The translations under genes were made by a program, and so were the position numbers. This document shows, in pieces, positions 49,861 to 59,095 of a stretch of 64,000 nt of DNA; positions within the stretch are counted from its first letter, which is position 1, and every line of letters starts with the position of its first letter. Origin of the DNA: Pedobacter africanus (GTDB taxonomy: Bacteria; Bacteroidota; Bacteroidia; Sphingobacteriales; Sphingobacteriaceae); assembly GCF_900176535.1 (NCBI RefSeq), contig NZ_FWXT01000001.1:2418001-2482000 (forward strand), given 5' to 3'. The notes under the pieces are model-generated. The model was not told where the DNA came from. It saw only the letters and a list, made by a program, of their open reading frames with translations, and did no database searches.

Positions 49861-51261
49861 CTATTTTTCCAGGTTTATGGCTCTCATTTTATTATAAAGT
49901 GTTTTCCTGTCTATGTTCAGGATTTTTGCCGCCTTGGTCTTGTTAAAATTAACCTCTCTCAAAACTTTCAGAATAGCTTCATATTCAGCTTCAAGCGCAG
50001 CATTTTTTAAATCCCTTGGCCGCTCATTACGTGACATGGTGGTTTCAATGGCGTTTGCCCTTGCATAGGTAGAAATCTCCAGCGGCAGTGCTTTGAGTTG
50101 GATTTCCTGTGTTTCGGTAAGCAGGGTGGCCCTTCTGATCACATTTTTAAGTTCCCTTACGTTGCCTGGCCAGTTATAGGTTAAAAAGCAATCCTCAACT
50201 TCCTGTGAGAAGCCTTGTACGTTCCGGCCCAGTTCCTGGTTGGCAACCTCCAGAAAAGTATTCGCAAAAATCAGGATATCCCGTCCGCGTTGGCTAAGCG
50301 GCGGAAGATCAATTGAGAATTCGTTGAAACGGTGGTATAAATCTTCCCTGAACTTTCCTTTCTGAATGGCATTACCCAGATTTTCATTGGTAGCCACAAT
50401 AATACGCACATCCAGGTCAATTTCCTTGGTGCTTCCAATGCGTTTTATTTTGCGCTCCTGCACCGTTCTCAGCAAAGCCGCCTGGATGTCATAGGAAAGG
50501 TTCCCCACCTCATCCAGAAAAAGGGTGCCTCCATTGGCCATTTCAAAATGGCCAATTTTAGTATACAACGCTCCCGTAAATGAACCTTTTTCATGGCCAA
50601 AAAATTCGCTTCCGGCAAGTTCCTTGGTTAAAGAACCACAGTCCATGGCCACAAAAGGAGCGTCTTTCCTGGGGCTGTTCAGGTGGATCGCTTTGGCAAC
50701 AGACTCTTTACCCGTACCGCTCTCGCCCGTTAAAATTACGCTATAAGAGGTTGGGGCAACCAGCTGAATTTGTTTTAAGAGGTGCTTCGAAGCATTGCTC
50801 TGCCCCGCCACAAAATTATCAGTATGGTTATAGATCTGTTTTGGCGCACGCTGTTTTGGTGTTTCAGAAACCTCAGGTAATGGCGCAACATTTAACGCAA
50901 TCTGCGTTTCTATAGATTTATTAATCGTATTCAGGATCTCGTCCGGATAGAGTGGCTTGGTAATGTAATCATAGGCGCCCAGCTTGATCAGCTCAACAGC
51001 CAGCTTGATATCAGAATAACCGGTGATGATGATCACACCCGTCCGCGGATACTTCTCCTTGATCTTAATCAACATCTCTTTGCCATCTGTATCTTCCAGA
51101 CGGTAATCGCATAAAACAAGATCATAGTATTCTTTGGCCAGATATTCCATCGCTGAAACACCACTCGTCGCTGTTGATACACTAAAGGAATTTCGCGTTA
51201 AAAACTTAGACAATAGTATCCCTATATTTATTTCATCATCAACAATTAATATTTTTCTCAT
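49861..51261 (-). CDS. NtrC-type sigma-54-dependent response regulator
   Basis: 466 residues. The receiver domain (about 1-120) has the phospho-acceptor in LVLCDYRLEDTDG and a late ITKPLYPDEI. The AAA+ domain has Walker A GESGTGKESVAKAIH, the sigma-54 contact loop GSFTGALYT (GxFTGA intact) and Walker B GGTLFLDEVG. The C-terminal Fis-type HTH is NKTKAAKILNIDRKTLYNKM. It activates sigma-54 promoters when phosphorylated. No cognate histidine kinase is adjacent. Confidence 0.94.
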   Translation of the reverse strand: MRKILIVDDEINIGILLSKFLTRNSFSVSTATSGVSAMEYLAKEYYDLVLCDYRLEDTDGKEMLIKIKEKYPRTGVIIITGYSDIKLAVELIKLGAYDYITKPLYPDEILNTINKSIETQIALNVAPLPEVSETPKQRAPKQIYNHTDNFVAGQSNASKHLLKQIQLVAPTSYSVILTGESGTGKESVAKAIHLNSPRKDAPFVAMDCGSLTKELAGSEFFGHEKGSFTGALYTKIGHFEMANGGTLFLDEVGNLSYDIQAALLRTVQERKIKRIGSTKEIDLDVRIIVATNENLGNAIQKGKFREDLYHRFNEFSIDLPPLSQRGRDILIFANTFLEVANQELGRNVQGFSQEVEDCFLTYNWPGNVRELKNVIRRATLLTETQEIQLKALPLEISTYARANAIETTMSRNERPRDLKNAALEAEYEAILKVLREVNFNKTKAAKILNIDRKTLYNKMRAINLEK

Positions 51262-51358
51262 ATGTATTTTTTAGATAACATAAAGATAAATATAGGATAG
51301 TTTTTTTGATATGGGAAATTTTCTCTACACTTTTTACACAACAGAAAGTATTAAAAAT
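51262..51358. other. AT-rich spacer between the NtrC-type gene and the enoyl-CoA hydratase gene
   Basis: 97 bases. I see nothing beyond AT-richness; there is no terminator-like hairpin, so the regulator may be read through from the upstream genes. Confidence 0.3.
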
Positions 51359-52141
51359 TTATTTATTGGAAAAAACAGGTTTTCTTTTTTCTAAAAATGC
51401 AGTTGTCCCCTCTTTAAAATCCTGGGTATTAAAGCACTTTCCAAACTCTTTGATTTCTACATCGAAGCCATTTACGGCAGGCGCAAATGCAGCATTGACA
51501 GCTTTTATTGCAGCCGCAAGGGCTAATGGTGCGCGCAATTTAATTTTATTCAATATACTTTCGGCTGATGCAATCAGTTCTGCCTGAGGTACCACTGCAT
51601 TGACCAGACCTATATTTTCTGCCCGTTCTGCCGAAATCATATCTGCTGTGGCGATCATTTCCAGGGCCCTGCCCCTGCCCACCAGCAGGCTAAGGCGCTG
51701 CGTCCCGCCATAACCCGGGATCAGCCCCAGTGAAGTCTCTGGCAAGCCCAGTTTGGCATTGTCAGATGCAATACGAATATGACAGGCCATGGCCAGCTCC
51801 AGGCCTCCGCCCAGGGCAAAGCCGTTAATGGCGGCAACAACCGGCTTAGTGCAATTTTCAATGGCATTAAAGACTTTGTCCTGTCCATTTCTGGCCAGGG
51901 CCTCGCCCTGCTCGCCGTTATAGTCAGAAAATTCAGAAATGTCAGCTCCCGCAACGAAGGCCTTTTCTCCTGCACCGGTTAACAATACGCCCCTTATGGC
52001 ATCGCTTTGTCCCGCAAATGCAATCGCATCTGCCAGTTCGGTCAGCGTTGCTTTATTCAATGCATTTAGCTTCTGTTCACGATTGATGGTAAGGTACAGG
52101 ATCTGATCCTTCACTTCCGATAAAATATTCTGATAAGTCAT
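51359..52141 (-). CDS. Enoyl-CoA hydratase/isomerase family protein
   Basis: 260 residues. The crotonase fold shows LLTGAGEKAFVAGADISEF (oxyanion-hole strand), INGFALGGGLELAMACHIRIAS (second oxyanion glycine) and LGLPETSLGLIPGYGGTQRL with the catalytic Glu. The pattern fits short-chain enoyl-CoA hydratase (crotonase), hydrating enoyl-CoA in fatty-acid or branched-chain amino-acid breakdown. It starts 3 bases after the B12-binding gene, linking it to coenzyme-A ester metabolism. Confidence 0.9.
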   Translation of the reverse strand: MTYQNILSEVKDQILYLTINREQKLNALNKATLTELADAIAFAGQSDAIRGVLLTGAGEKAFVAGADISEFSDYNGEQGEALARNGQDKVFNAIENCTKPVVAAINGFALGGGLELAMACHIRIASDNAKLGLPETSLGLIPGYGGTQRLSLLVGRGRALEMIATADMISAERAENIGLVNAVVPQAELIASAESILNKIKLRAPLALAAAIKAVNAAFAPAVNGFDVEIKEFGKCFNTQDFKEGTTAFLEKRKPVFSNK

Positions 52142-52144
52142 GCT

Positions 52145-52564
52145 CTAAAAATTTCTGTTTTCAGCAACCCAATTTTCAATGTAGTTCACGATACTCTCCA
52201 TCGTAGTTCCCGGGGCAAACAATTCGCCAACCCCAATCCCCTTCAGTTTTTTCATGTCCTCTTCCGGAATGATCCCCCCGCCGGTAAGCAAAACATCTGT
52301 CACTTTTTTTTGCTTCATCAGCTCAACGATCTTCGGGAATACCGTCATATGGGCACCCGACAAAATAGAGATCCCTATGGCATCCACATCCTCTTGTAAA
52401 GCGGTATTGACAACCATCTCGGGGGTCTGGCGTAAGCCGGTATAAATCACCTCCATACCCGCGTCCCTTAAAGAGGTTGCGATTACCTTTGCGCCCCTGT
52501 CATGCCCGTCCAATCCTACTTTGGCCACTAAAACCCGGATGGGCCTGTTTAATGTGTTGCTCAT
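52145..52564 (-). CDS. Stand-alone cobalamin-binding protein (methylmalonyl-CoA mutase C-terminal-type)
   Basis: 139 residues. It consists only of the B12-binding Rossmann domain: VAKVGLDGHDRGAKVIATSL carries the base-off His of DxHxxG, followed by the SILSGAHMTVFP and TGGGIIPEEDMKKL motifs that close the cofactor pocket. Length and motifs equal the C-terminal domain of methylmalonyl-CoA mutase and its relatives. The catalytic barrel subunit is not in the window, so which acyl-CoA mutase it serves is open. Confidence 0.88.
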   Translation of the reverse strand: MSNTLNRPIRVLVAKVGLDGHDRGAKVIATSLRDAGMEVIYTGLRQTPEMVVNTALQEDVDAIGISILSGAHMTVFPKIVELMKQKKVTDVLLTGGGIIPEEDMKKLKGIGVGELFAPGTTMESIVNYIENWVAENRNF

Positions 52565-52616
52565 AATTTATGCTAATAAGTCGGCGGTAAATGTAAGTAA
52601 ATTAGCGCTTTTATGT

Positions 52617-52624
52617 TAACTTTG
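52617..52624 (+). promoter_or_regulatory. -7 promoter box of glnS (TAACTTTG)
   Basis: Exact TAnnTTTG box overlapping the ATG at 52613, which therefore cannot be the start. Predicted transcription start about 52628, 18 bases before the ATG at 52646. Confidence 0.65.
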
Positions 52625-52645
52625 ACCACTAAATTTACAGTTTAT

Positions 52646-54307
52646 ATGAGTGAGGAAAGATCATTGAACTTTATTGAAGAGATCATTGAGAACGATTTAA
52701 ATAGCGGAAAATACGAAACCCTGGTAACCCGTTTTCCACCGGAACCCAACGGGTATTTACACATTGGGCATGCCAAGGCCATTTGCCTGAATTTTGGCCT
52801 GACCCAAAAATACGGCGGTTATACTAATCTCCGGTTCGACGATACCAATCCGGTAACCGAAAAGACCGAGTATGTTGACAGTCAGCAAACCGACATCAAA
52901 TGGCTGGGCTTTGAATGGAAAAATGAGCTGTACACTTCAGATTATTTCGACATCCTGTACAACTATGCCGTTCAACTGATAGAAAAAGGCCTGGCTTATG
53001 TAGATCATAGCACTGCCGATGAAATTGCTGCGCTGAAAGGCACACCTACCGAGCCTGGAAAGGACAGCCCATACCGCAGCCGCAGCGTACAGGAAAACCT
53101 GGACCTGTTTGCCAGTATGAAAAACGGAGATCTGGAAGACGGCGCCTGTACCTTAAGAGCGAAAATTGATATGGCCAGCCCTAATATGATTATGCGCGAC
53201 CCCGTTCTTTACCGCATCAAACACGCGGAGCACCACCGTACGGGAAATAAATGGTGTATTTATCCAATGTACGACTTTGCACACGGACAAAGCGACAGCA
53301 TAGAGCACATCACGCATTCCATCTGTACGCTGGAGTATGTTTCTCACCGCGAGCTGTACGACTGGTGCATCGAAAAACTGGAGATATTTCCTTCAAAACA
53401 ATATGAATTTGCCCGCTTAAACCTTTCTTATACCGTAATGAGCAAGCGCAAACTGCTGCAACTGGTCAATGAGGGTGTAGTGAGTGGCTGGGACGACCCG
53501 CGCATGCCTACCATCAGCGGGTTACGCAGAAGGGGCTATACCCCTGAAAGCATCCGCGAATTCTGCGACAGGATAGGCATCGCCAAAAGGGAAAACCTGA
53601 TCGAACTGAGCTTGCTGGAATTCTGTGTAAGGGAACACCTCAATAAAACCGCTAATCGGGTAATGGCCGTAATGGATCCAATTAAACTGGTCATCACCAA
53701 CTACCCTGAAGGTAAGGAAGAGGTCCTGACAGGCGAGAACAACCCGGAAGCAGCAGATAAAGGCGGCACACGTGAAATTCCTTTCAGCAATGAACTGTGG
53801 ATTGAACGCGAGGACTTCATGGAAGAACCGGCAAAAAAATGGTTCAGGCTGGCGCCTGGTGCCCTGGTTCGGTTAAAACATGCCTATATCGTAAAGTGTG
53901 AAGATTTTGTAAAGGACGCAGAGGGCAATGTTACGGAAATCCGTTGTACCTATATCCCTGAGTCAAAAAGCGGGGAAGATACCAGCGGCATCAATGTAAA
54001 AGGAACCATCCACTGGGTGAGCACCAAACATGCCAAAAGCGCAGAGATCAGGTTATACGACAGGCTCTTTTCTGTAGAGTCGCCGGATGCTGAGGAGGGT
54101 GATTTTAAAGACTACCTGAACCCGAACAGCATGGAAGTCATCAAAACAGCATATATAGAACCTTACCTGGCTGCAGCGGATAAAGATGCCCGCTACCAGT
54201 TCATCAGAAAAGGTTATTACTGTCTGGATAAAGATTCCACTGCAGATCACCTGATCTTTAACCGCACAGTTTCCTTAAAAGATGCCTGGGCAAAGGGGAA
54301 CAAATAA
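52646..54307 (+). CDS. glnS: Glutaminyl-tRNA synthetase
   Basis: 553 residues from the ATG at 52646 (MSEERSLNFIEEIIEND). Class I motifs: PPEPNGYLHIGHAKA (HIGH) and VMSKRKLL (KMSKS-type). The HRTGNKWCIYPMYDFAHG stretch and the C-terminal beta-barrel anticodon domains follow as in bacterial GlnRS. Presence of GlnRS means Gln-tRNA is made directly rather than only by the transamidation route. A terminator at 54306-54334 follows. Confidence 0.95.
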   Translation: MSEERSLNFIEEIIENDLNSGKYETLVTRFPPEPNGYLHIGHAKAICLNFGLTQKYGGYTNLRFDDTNPVTEKTEYVDSQQTDIKWLGFEWKNELYTSDYFDILYNYAVQLIEKGLAYVDHSTADEIAALKGTPTEPGKDSPYRSRSVQENLDLFASMKNGDLEDGACTLRAKIDMASPNMIMRDPVLYRIKHAEHHRTGNKWCIYPMYDFAHGQSDSIEHITHSICTLEYVSHRELYDWCIEKLEIFPSKQYEFARLNLSYTVMSKRKLLQLVNEGVVSGWDDPRMPTISGLRRRGYTPESIREFCDRIGIAKRENLIELSLLEFCVREHLNKTANRVMAVMDPIKLVITNYPEGKEEVLTGENNPEAADKGGTREIPFSNELWIEREDFMEEPAKKWFRLAPGALVRLKHAYIVKCEDFVKDAEGNVTEIRCTYIPESKSGEDTSGINVKGTIHWVSTKHAKSAEIRLYDRLFSVESPDAEEGDFKDYLNPNSMEVIKTAYIEPYLAAADKDARYQFIRKGYYCLDKDSTADHLIFNRTVSLKDAWAKGNK

Positions 54308-54334
54308 AAAAAGGCGCTTTAAAAGCGCCTTTTT
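54306..54334. terminator. Terminator between glnS and the amidase gene
   Basis: GGCGCTTT (54313-54320) with AAAGCGCC (54322-54329), A-run before and T-run after; usable on both strands. The amidase gene ends at 54337 on the minus strand. Confidence 0.8.
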
Positions 54335-54336
54335 CA

Positions 54337-55170
54337 TTACATATACTTCTTATACAGATTAAACAGGATCAGCTTATCGGCCGGGGTCAGTTCCTGGCTG
54401 ATGTCTGTCTGCACAAAATGGATCTTAAAGGCCTCAATTGCCGCCTTTAGGTTTTTCACATTGTAACCAATGATCCTTAAGGCAGCCTCTGCGTCAAAAT
54501 CATCCGGGGGCATCATCAGCACGCTATCGTACCAAAGCCCGAAACCGCTTTCCGCCAGTCTTTTCCAGGGAAAGTTTTTTGGATCGTTTTTACGGCCAGG
54601 TGCAATATCAGCATGGCCAATAAAATTGGCCGCAGGGATGTTGTACCTTTTCTTTAAAGCGCCCAATACGGTAATCAGGCTTTTGATTTGGGGCTCAGTG
54701 AAAGGTTCCTTTCCGTTATTGTCTATTTCTATGCCTATAGAAGAAGAATTCAGGTCAGTTTCATTACCCCATTTGGATGCGCCGGCATGATTAGCCCTCA
54801 GGTAGTCGTTTACCATCTGGTATACCTTGCCGTCCCGACCCACCACATAGTGTGAGCTTACCTGCGTACGGGCCAATGTAAAGGTTTTTAAAGTCTGTGC
54901 CGCAGAATCCTGTGCAGTATGGTGAAGGATCACAAAATTAGGTTTACGTATGCCAAAATTTACAGAACCGACCCATGGTAGCTTATGGGCGGGTAAGGAA
55001 TCGATGGCCTGATTGAGGGGCGGCTCTGCCTTTATGATCTCTGCGAAGCCCGCTGCCTGCTTCTTGTAAACTTTATTGGTTGCTGCATATTTGCCTGTGG
55101 AACAGGCCCCAAGCATCAATAGTAAAAACAGGGAAAAACCAGGCCGGGTAAACTTATAGGATGATCTCAT
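54337..55170 (-). CDS. Lipoprotein N-acetylmuramoyl-L-alanine amidase
   Basis: 277 residues. The N-terminal lipobox is LLLMLGACSTG (Cys23), so it is a lipoprotein. The Amidase_2 domain (about 80-230) has the zinc ligand in FVILHHTAQDSAAQT, and HADIAPGRKNDPKNFPW with the second zinc His and catalytic Asp/Lys region seen in AmpD-type amidases. It cleaves the muramyl-alanine bond of peptidoglycan fragments, here probably in the periplasm. It diverges from the M49 peptidase gene. Confidence 0.9.
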   Translation of the reverse strand: MRSSYKFTRPGFSLFLLLMLGACSTGKYAATNKVYKKQAAGFAEIIKAEPPLNQAIDSLPAHKLPWVGSVNFGIRKPNFVILHHTAQDSAAQTLKTFTLARTQVSSHYVVGRDGKVYQMVNDYLRANHAGASKWGNETDLNSSSIGIEIDNNGKEPFTEPQIKSLITVLGALKKRYNIPAANFIGHADIAPGRKNDPKNFPWKRLAESGFGLWYDSVLMMPPDDFDAEAALRIIGYNVKNLKAAIEAFKIHFVQTDISQELTPADKLILFNLYKKYM

Positions 55171-55209
55171 AATAGCGGGATTATAAATGGTGAAATTACT
55201 ATTTTTTAC

Positions 55210-55217
55210 TAATTTCG
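55210..55217 (+). promoter_or_regulatory. Probable -7 box of the M49 peptidase gene (TAATTTCG)
   Basis: TAnnTTCG variant embedded in the same 11-base string as upstream of ybaB. It predicts a 5' UTR of about 42 bases before the ATG at 55263. Confidence 0.4.
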
Positions 55218-55262
55218 TTGCATGCTTAATACAGCAATTACCACAATAAGTAAATCATTACC

Positions 55263-56945
55263 ATGAAGAAACGGAACAAAATCACGCTGCTCGTTGCCGG
55301 ATGCTCAATTGTAGCAGGGGCATTATCCTGCACCAACTCACAAAATAACAACAGCAATCAAACTCAAAATAAGGTCGGCAGTACAGACAGCCTGCAGCGT
55401 TATGTAGACGAACGCCTGGCCATCTATGAAAAAGTTAAATTAACCAGCAATTTGAACGACCTGACCGCAAGCGAGCGAAAAATACTTCCGCTGCTGATCC
55501 AGGCAGCAAAGATCATGGACGATTTGTTCTGGAAGCAGGCTTACCCTCAGCGCGACAGCCTGCTGGCTACCATTAAAGATGAAAAAACAAGGGCATTTGT
55601 TGACATCAATTACGGCCCCTGGGACAGGCTGAATGGGGACAAACCATTTGTTGCCGGAATAGGCCCTAAACCCGATGCGGCAACATTTTATCCTGTCGGG
55701 ATGACCAAAGACGAGTTGGAAAAATCAGCTGTAAAAGACAAATATGGTCTGTATTCCGTAATCAAGCGAGACAGCACCGGCAAGCTTACATCCGTCCCTT
55801 ATCACATCCTTTATGCGGCAGAGCTTCAGAAAGCATCCAACCTCCTTAAACAGGCCGCCTTGCTTGCCGAAGACGCCGGGCTAAAAAAATACCTGAACCT
55901 CAGGGCTGATGCACTGGTTACAGACAATTACGGCCCTAGCGATTACGCCTGGCTGGACATGAAAAGCAATACCCTGGATATCATTATCGGCCCTATAGAA
56001 AACTACGAAGACAAGTTGTTCAATGCCCGTGCATCGTTTGAGTCTTATGTTCTGATCAAAGATAAAGTATGGAGTAAACGCCTGGCCAAATATGTAAGCA
56101 TGCTTCCACAACTGCAGCAGGGCCTTCCGGTAGAGGCCAGGTACAAACAGGAAAAACCAGGGACAGACTCTGAGCTGAATGCCTACGATGTGGTTTATTA
56201 TGCCGGCGATTGCAATGCAGGCTCAAAAACCATCGCCGTCAACCTGCCGAATGATGAGATCATCCAGCAAAAGAAAGGCACCAGGCGCTCCCAGCTAAAA
56301 AATGCCATGAAGGCCAAATTCGATAAGATCCTGATGCCCATTGCCAAAGAATTGATCGACAAAGACCAGCAGCAATACATTAATTTCGATGCTTTTTTTG
56401 CCAATGTGATGTTCCACGAGGTAGCACACGGACTGGGCATCAAAAAAACCGTTACCGGAAAAGGATTTGTGAAAGAAGCCCTTCAGGAACAATATTCCTG
56501 GCTGGAAGAAGGGAAGGCGGATGTACTGGGACTATACATGGTTACCGGCCTGCTTAAAAAGGGAGAGCTGGAAGGCGATATCAAAGCTTTTTATACCACT
56601 TATATGGCTGGAATATTACGTTCTGTGAGGTTTGGGGCGGCAAGTGCACATGGTAAAGCCAATATGCAATGCTTCAATTTCTTTAAAGAGAACGGGGCCT
56701 TCATCAGGAACAGCAATGGAACCTACAAAGTAGACTTCAGTAAGTTTGAAACTTCGATGAATAAATTGAGCGGAGTAATCCTGACGCTACAGGGTAATGG
56801 GGATAAAGCTGCAGTAGAGAAAACCCAGAAAGAAATGGCGGTCATCTCTCCGGAGCTACAGAACGATCTGGATAAACTTACCCAAAAAGGAATCCCTGTG
56901 GATATTGTTTTTGAACAGGGCGTAGACGTATTGGGCGTAAAATAG
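55263..56945 (+). CDS. M49 family dipeptidyl peptidase III-type lipoprotein
   Basis: 560 residues. A lipobox (AGALSCTNSQ, Cys23) marks a lipoprotein, unlike the cytosolic eukaryotic DPP III. The zinc motif reads NVMFHEVAHGLGIKK (HExxH, as in bacterial members, versus HELLGH in eukaryotes). About 55 residues later WLEEGKADVLGLYMV supplies the third ligand and matches the family's EECRAE-type motif. It should remove dipeptides from peptide N-termini in the periplasm or at the outer membrane. Length is shorter than human DPP III (about 737). Confidence 0.9.
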   Translation: MKKRNKITLLVAGCSIVAGALSCTNSQNNNSNQTQNKVGSTDSLQRYVDERLAIYEKVKLTSNLNDLTASERKILPLLIQAAKIMDDLFWKQAYPQRDSLLATIKDEKTRAFVDINYGPWDRLNGDKPFVAGIGPKPDAATFYPVGMTKDELEKSAVKDKYGLYSVIKRDSTGKLTSVPYHILYAAELQKASNLLKQAALLAEDAGLKKYLNLRADALVTDNYGPSDYAWLDMKSNTLDIIIGPIENYEDKLFNARASFESYVLIKDKVWSKRLAKYVSMLPQLQQGLPVEARYKQEKPGTDSELNAYDVVYYAGDCNAGSKTIAVNLPNDEIIQQKKGTRRSQLKNAMKAKFDKILMPIAKELIDKDQQQYINFDAFFANVMFHEVAHGLGIKKTVTGKGFVKEALQEQYSWLEEGKADVLGLYMVTGLLKKGELEGDIKAFYTTYMAGILRSVRFGAASAHGKANMQCFNFFKENGAFIRNSNGTYKVDFSKFETSMNKLSGVILTLQGNGDKAAVEKTQKEMAVISPELQNDLDKLTQKGIPVDIVFEQGVDVLGVK

Positions 56946-56947
56946 TT

Positions 56948-57310
56948 TTAAACGGCCAGATGTCTGCTGATAATTGCTTCAAGCTCTTCAATATCGAAGG
57001 GCTTGGACAAATACCCGTCAGCACCTGCCTGATCTGCCAGCGATTTCACATCATTGTTGGCAGAAAAATAAATCACAGGAATGTTTTTTAGCAAGTCGTT
57101 GGCTTTCAGCTCCCTTGTCGCATCTATCCCACCTACATCAGGCAGCCAGTTGTCCATAAATATGATATCGGGCGTATAGGACATTACCTGATCGATGATG
57201 TGATTAGAAGTCGAAGATGTTTTGATGTCATACCCCGCATCCTGTAAAATAATTGTACACAGTTCTAAAATGTCTGGATTGTCATCAAATACGAATACCT
57301 TTTTACTCAT
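56948..57310 (-). CDS. Single-domain response regulator
   Basis: 120 residues from the ATG at 57310 (MSKKVFVFDDNPD); the frame is open to 57322. It is only a receiver: acidic pair VFDDNPDI, phospho-acceptor in DIIFMDNWLPDVGG, and the Lys of YLSKPFDIEEL. There is no output domain, so it probably acts by protein contact or as a phosphate sink. It is last in the six-gene signalling operon, 19 bases after CheB, and may receive phosphate from the hybrid kinases upstream. Confidence 0.9.
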   Translation of the reverse strand: MSKKVFVFDDNPDILELCTIILQDAGYDIKTSSTSNHIIDQVMSYTPDIIFMDNWLPDVGGIDATRELKANDLLKNIPVIYFSANNDVKSLADQAGADGYLSKPFDIEELEAIISRHLAV

Positions 57311-57329
57311 GTGCTTTATCATCTTAAGG

Positions 57330-57911
57330 TTAGGACAACAAATTTATAAATTCTCCCATATCTTCAATGCTTAATACCGCATCTATTTCAACATTAAGTT
57401 TTGCCTGGGCAGGCATGTAAGCCACCTGGGCGGTGTCGGGATCCTGGATTGCCGTTGTTCCGCCCCAGATTTTTACCGTTTTCAGCCCATTTACCCCATC
57501 GGCATTTGAGCCGGAAAGCAGGAGGCAAACCAGTTTCGCGCCATAAACCTCTGCTGCGGTTTGAAATGTAGCGTCGATGGCGGGCCTGGAATAATTGATC
57601 TTTTCCGAATAATCCAGCGAAAAGGTCTGGTCCTGCTCAATCAGCAAATGATAATCAGATGGCGCAATGTATATCGTACCTGCAAGTATTTTTTCCTTTT
57701 CATCAACCTCTTTCACTTTAAGCTTGGTCCTTGAGGAAAGCAAAGAGGGCAGTAAGGAGTCTGCACCGTGCTTGCGGTGAACCACAATGACAATCGGAAA
57801 GCTGATGTCCGGGCTCACCTGAGGCAGTACCTTCAACAGCACGTCCAGGCTTCCGGCCGAGCCACCTATAATCAATGCCTTTGCCCCTTTCATCAGCCCA
57901 GTTTCCTCCAT
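57330..57911 (-). CDS. CheB-type protein-glutamate methylesterase without receiver domain
   Basis: 193 residues, only the catalytic domain. The triad is in place: Ser in IIGGSAGSLDVLL, His in IVVHRKHGADSLL, Asp in LSGSNADGVNGLK. Classical CheB has an N-terminal receiver that switches it on; that is absent, so activity must be controlled in trans, perhaps by the receivers encoded around it. It overlaps cheR by 19 bases. No methyl-accepting chemoreceptor is in the window. Confidence 0.88.
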   Translation of the reverse strand: MEETGLMKGAKALIIGGSAGSLDVLLKVLPQVSPDISFPIVIVVHRKHGADSLLPSLLSSRTKLKVKEVDEKEKILAGTIYIAPSDYHLLIEQDQTFSLDYSEKINYSRPAIDATFQTAAEVYGAKLVCLLLSGSNADGVNGLKTVKIWGGTTAIQDPDTAQVAYMPAQAKLNVEIDAVLSIEDMGEFINLLS

Positions 57912-58717
57912 ATTTTTTCGCCCGGCAAACGCTTATATCTTTTCGCGATCCTTGAAAAATCTACGGTTTCTTTCGTGCCTAAGGCCAGGTAGCCCAGCTC
58001 ATCCAGGCTGCTGTCGAACAGATCGAGCACATTATGCTGCAGGGCACGGTCAAAATAGATCAGTACATTCCTGCATAAAATCAACTGAAACTCGTTAAAA
58101 GAATGGTCTGAAACCAGGTTATGGGTAGAAAAGATCAGCTTGCTTTTCAGCTCTTCATCAAATTTTGCCAGGGAGTAATTCGCAGTATAATAGCTGGAAA
58201 AGTCTTTCGTCCCCCCTGCCAAGATGTAATTTTCCGAATATTGTTTCATCTGCCCCATCGCAAACATCCCCTGGGCAGCTTTCTCCAGCACTGCCGGGTT
58301 AAGGTCCGTGGCATAGATCAGCGATTTATGCAGCAGGTTTAGCTCTTTTAAAAGGATGGAAATAGAATAGGCTTCTTCTCCGGTAGAGCATCCGGCAAGC
58401 CAGATCCGGATAAAAGGATAGGTTCCCAGTTTTGGCAGAACCTCTTCCCTTAAGGTCCTGAAAAAGGATGGATCTCTGAACATTTCGGTAACATTTACCG
58501 TAATCTGTTCCACAAACCTTTTAAAATAAACCTGGTCATCAATAACCTTATACCTGAACTCCGCAAAACTTAATGCTTTATCCAAAGCATAAAGCCTGGA
58601 GATCCGCCGCTTTAAAGAAGCCCTAGAGTACCCGGTAAAATCATAGCCATAATGTTCCAGAAGATCGGAAAGCAGGATCTCCACATGTTCATCGGTGATT
58701 ACAGGACCATCCAGCAT
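57893..58717 (-). CDS. CheR-type protein-glutamate O-methyltransferase
   Basis: 274 residues. The N-terminal helical CheR_N part (about 10-70: LLEHYGYDFTGYSRASLKRRI) precedes the SAM domain with RIWLAGCSTGEEAYSISILL and the later ILCRNVLIYFDRALQ. It transfers methyl groups to glutamate side chains of a partner protein. With CheB it forms a reversible methylation pair. In operons with hybrid kinases rather than chemoreceptors, the substrate may be a kinase coiled-coil; this is inference. Confidence 0.9.
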   Translation of the reverse strand: MLDGPVITDEHVEILLSDLLEHYGYDFTGYSRASLKRRISRLYALDKALSFAEFRYKVIDDQVYFKRFVEQITVNVTEMFRDPSFFRTLREEVLPKLGTYPFIRIWLAGCSTGEEAYSISILLKELNLLHKSLIYATDLNPAVLEKAAQGMFAMGQMKQYSENYILAGGTKDFSSYYTANYSLAKFDEELKSKLIFSTHNLVSDHSFNEFQLILCRNVLIYFDRALQHNVLDLFDSSLDELGYLALGTKETVDFSRIAKRYKRLPGEKIWRKLG

Positions 58718-58725
58718 CGGCTTTT

Positions 58726-59094
58726 CTAAATATAAAGGTTAAGTAAACCGGTTAATTCCTCTACATTAACGGGCTTGGACACATAACCCGATGCCCCGGC
58801 GCTCAGGCATCTTTCCCTGTCGCCAACCATGGCCTGGGCGGTAACAGCGATCACGGGAATATCCTTCAGCAAAGGGTCCGTCTGCATTACGGCCATCGCT
58901 TCGTAACCATCCATTCCCGGCATCATCATGTCCATCAAAACCACGGCAATGTCCCTGTCTTCCGCCAGTAAGTCAAGCCCCTCCTGTCCTCCTGTGGCCG
59001 ATACACAATGATAGCCTTTAGCCCTCAATACGGCCGACAACGCAAAGATATTCCTGCTGTCGTCATCCACAATCAATATCTTATTCTTCGCCAT
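58726..59094 (-). CDS. Single-domain response regulator
   Basis: 122 residues, a receiver only: ILIVDDDSRNIFALSAVL, phospho-acceptor in VVLMDMMMPGMDGYEAM, Lys in YVSKPVNVEEL. It closely resembles the third receiver of the hybrid kinase that ends one base upstream (both carry the VDD/ADDD-SRNIF and MMMPxMDGYE patterns), pointing to origin by duplication of that domain. The gap to the kinase gene is one base. Confidence 0.9.
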   Translation of the reverse strand: MAKNKILIVDDDSRNIFALSAVLRAKGYHCVSATGGQEGLDLLAEDRDIAVVLMDMMMPGMDGYEAMAVMQTDPLLKDIPVIAVTAQAMVGDRERCLSAGASGYVSKPVNVEELTGLLNLYI

Positions 59095-59095
59095 G

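Noticed and set aside
52613..52645. Upstream ATG for glnS
   Set aside because: The ATG overlaps the -7 box TAACTTTG.
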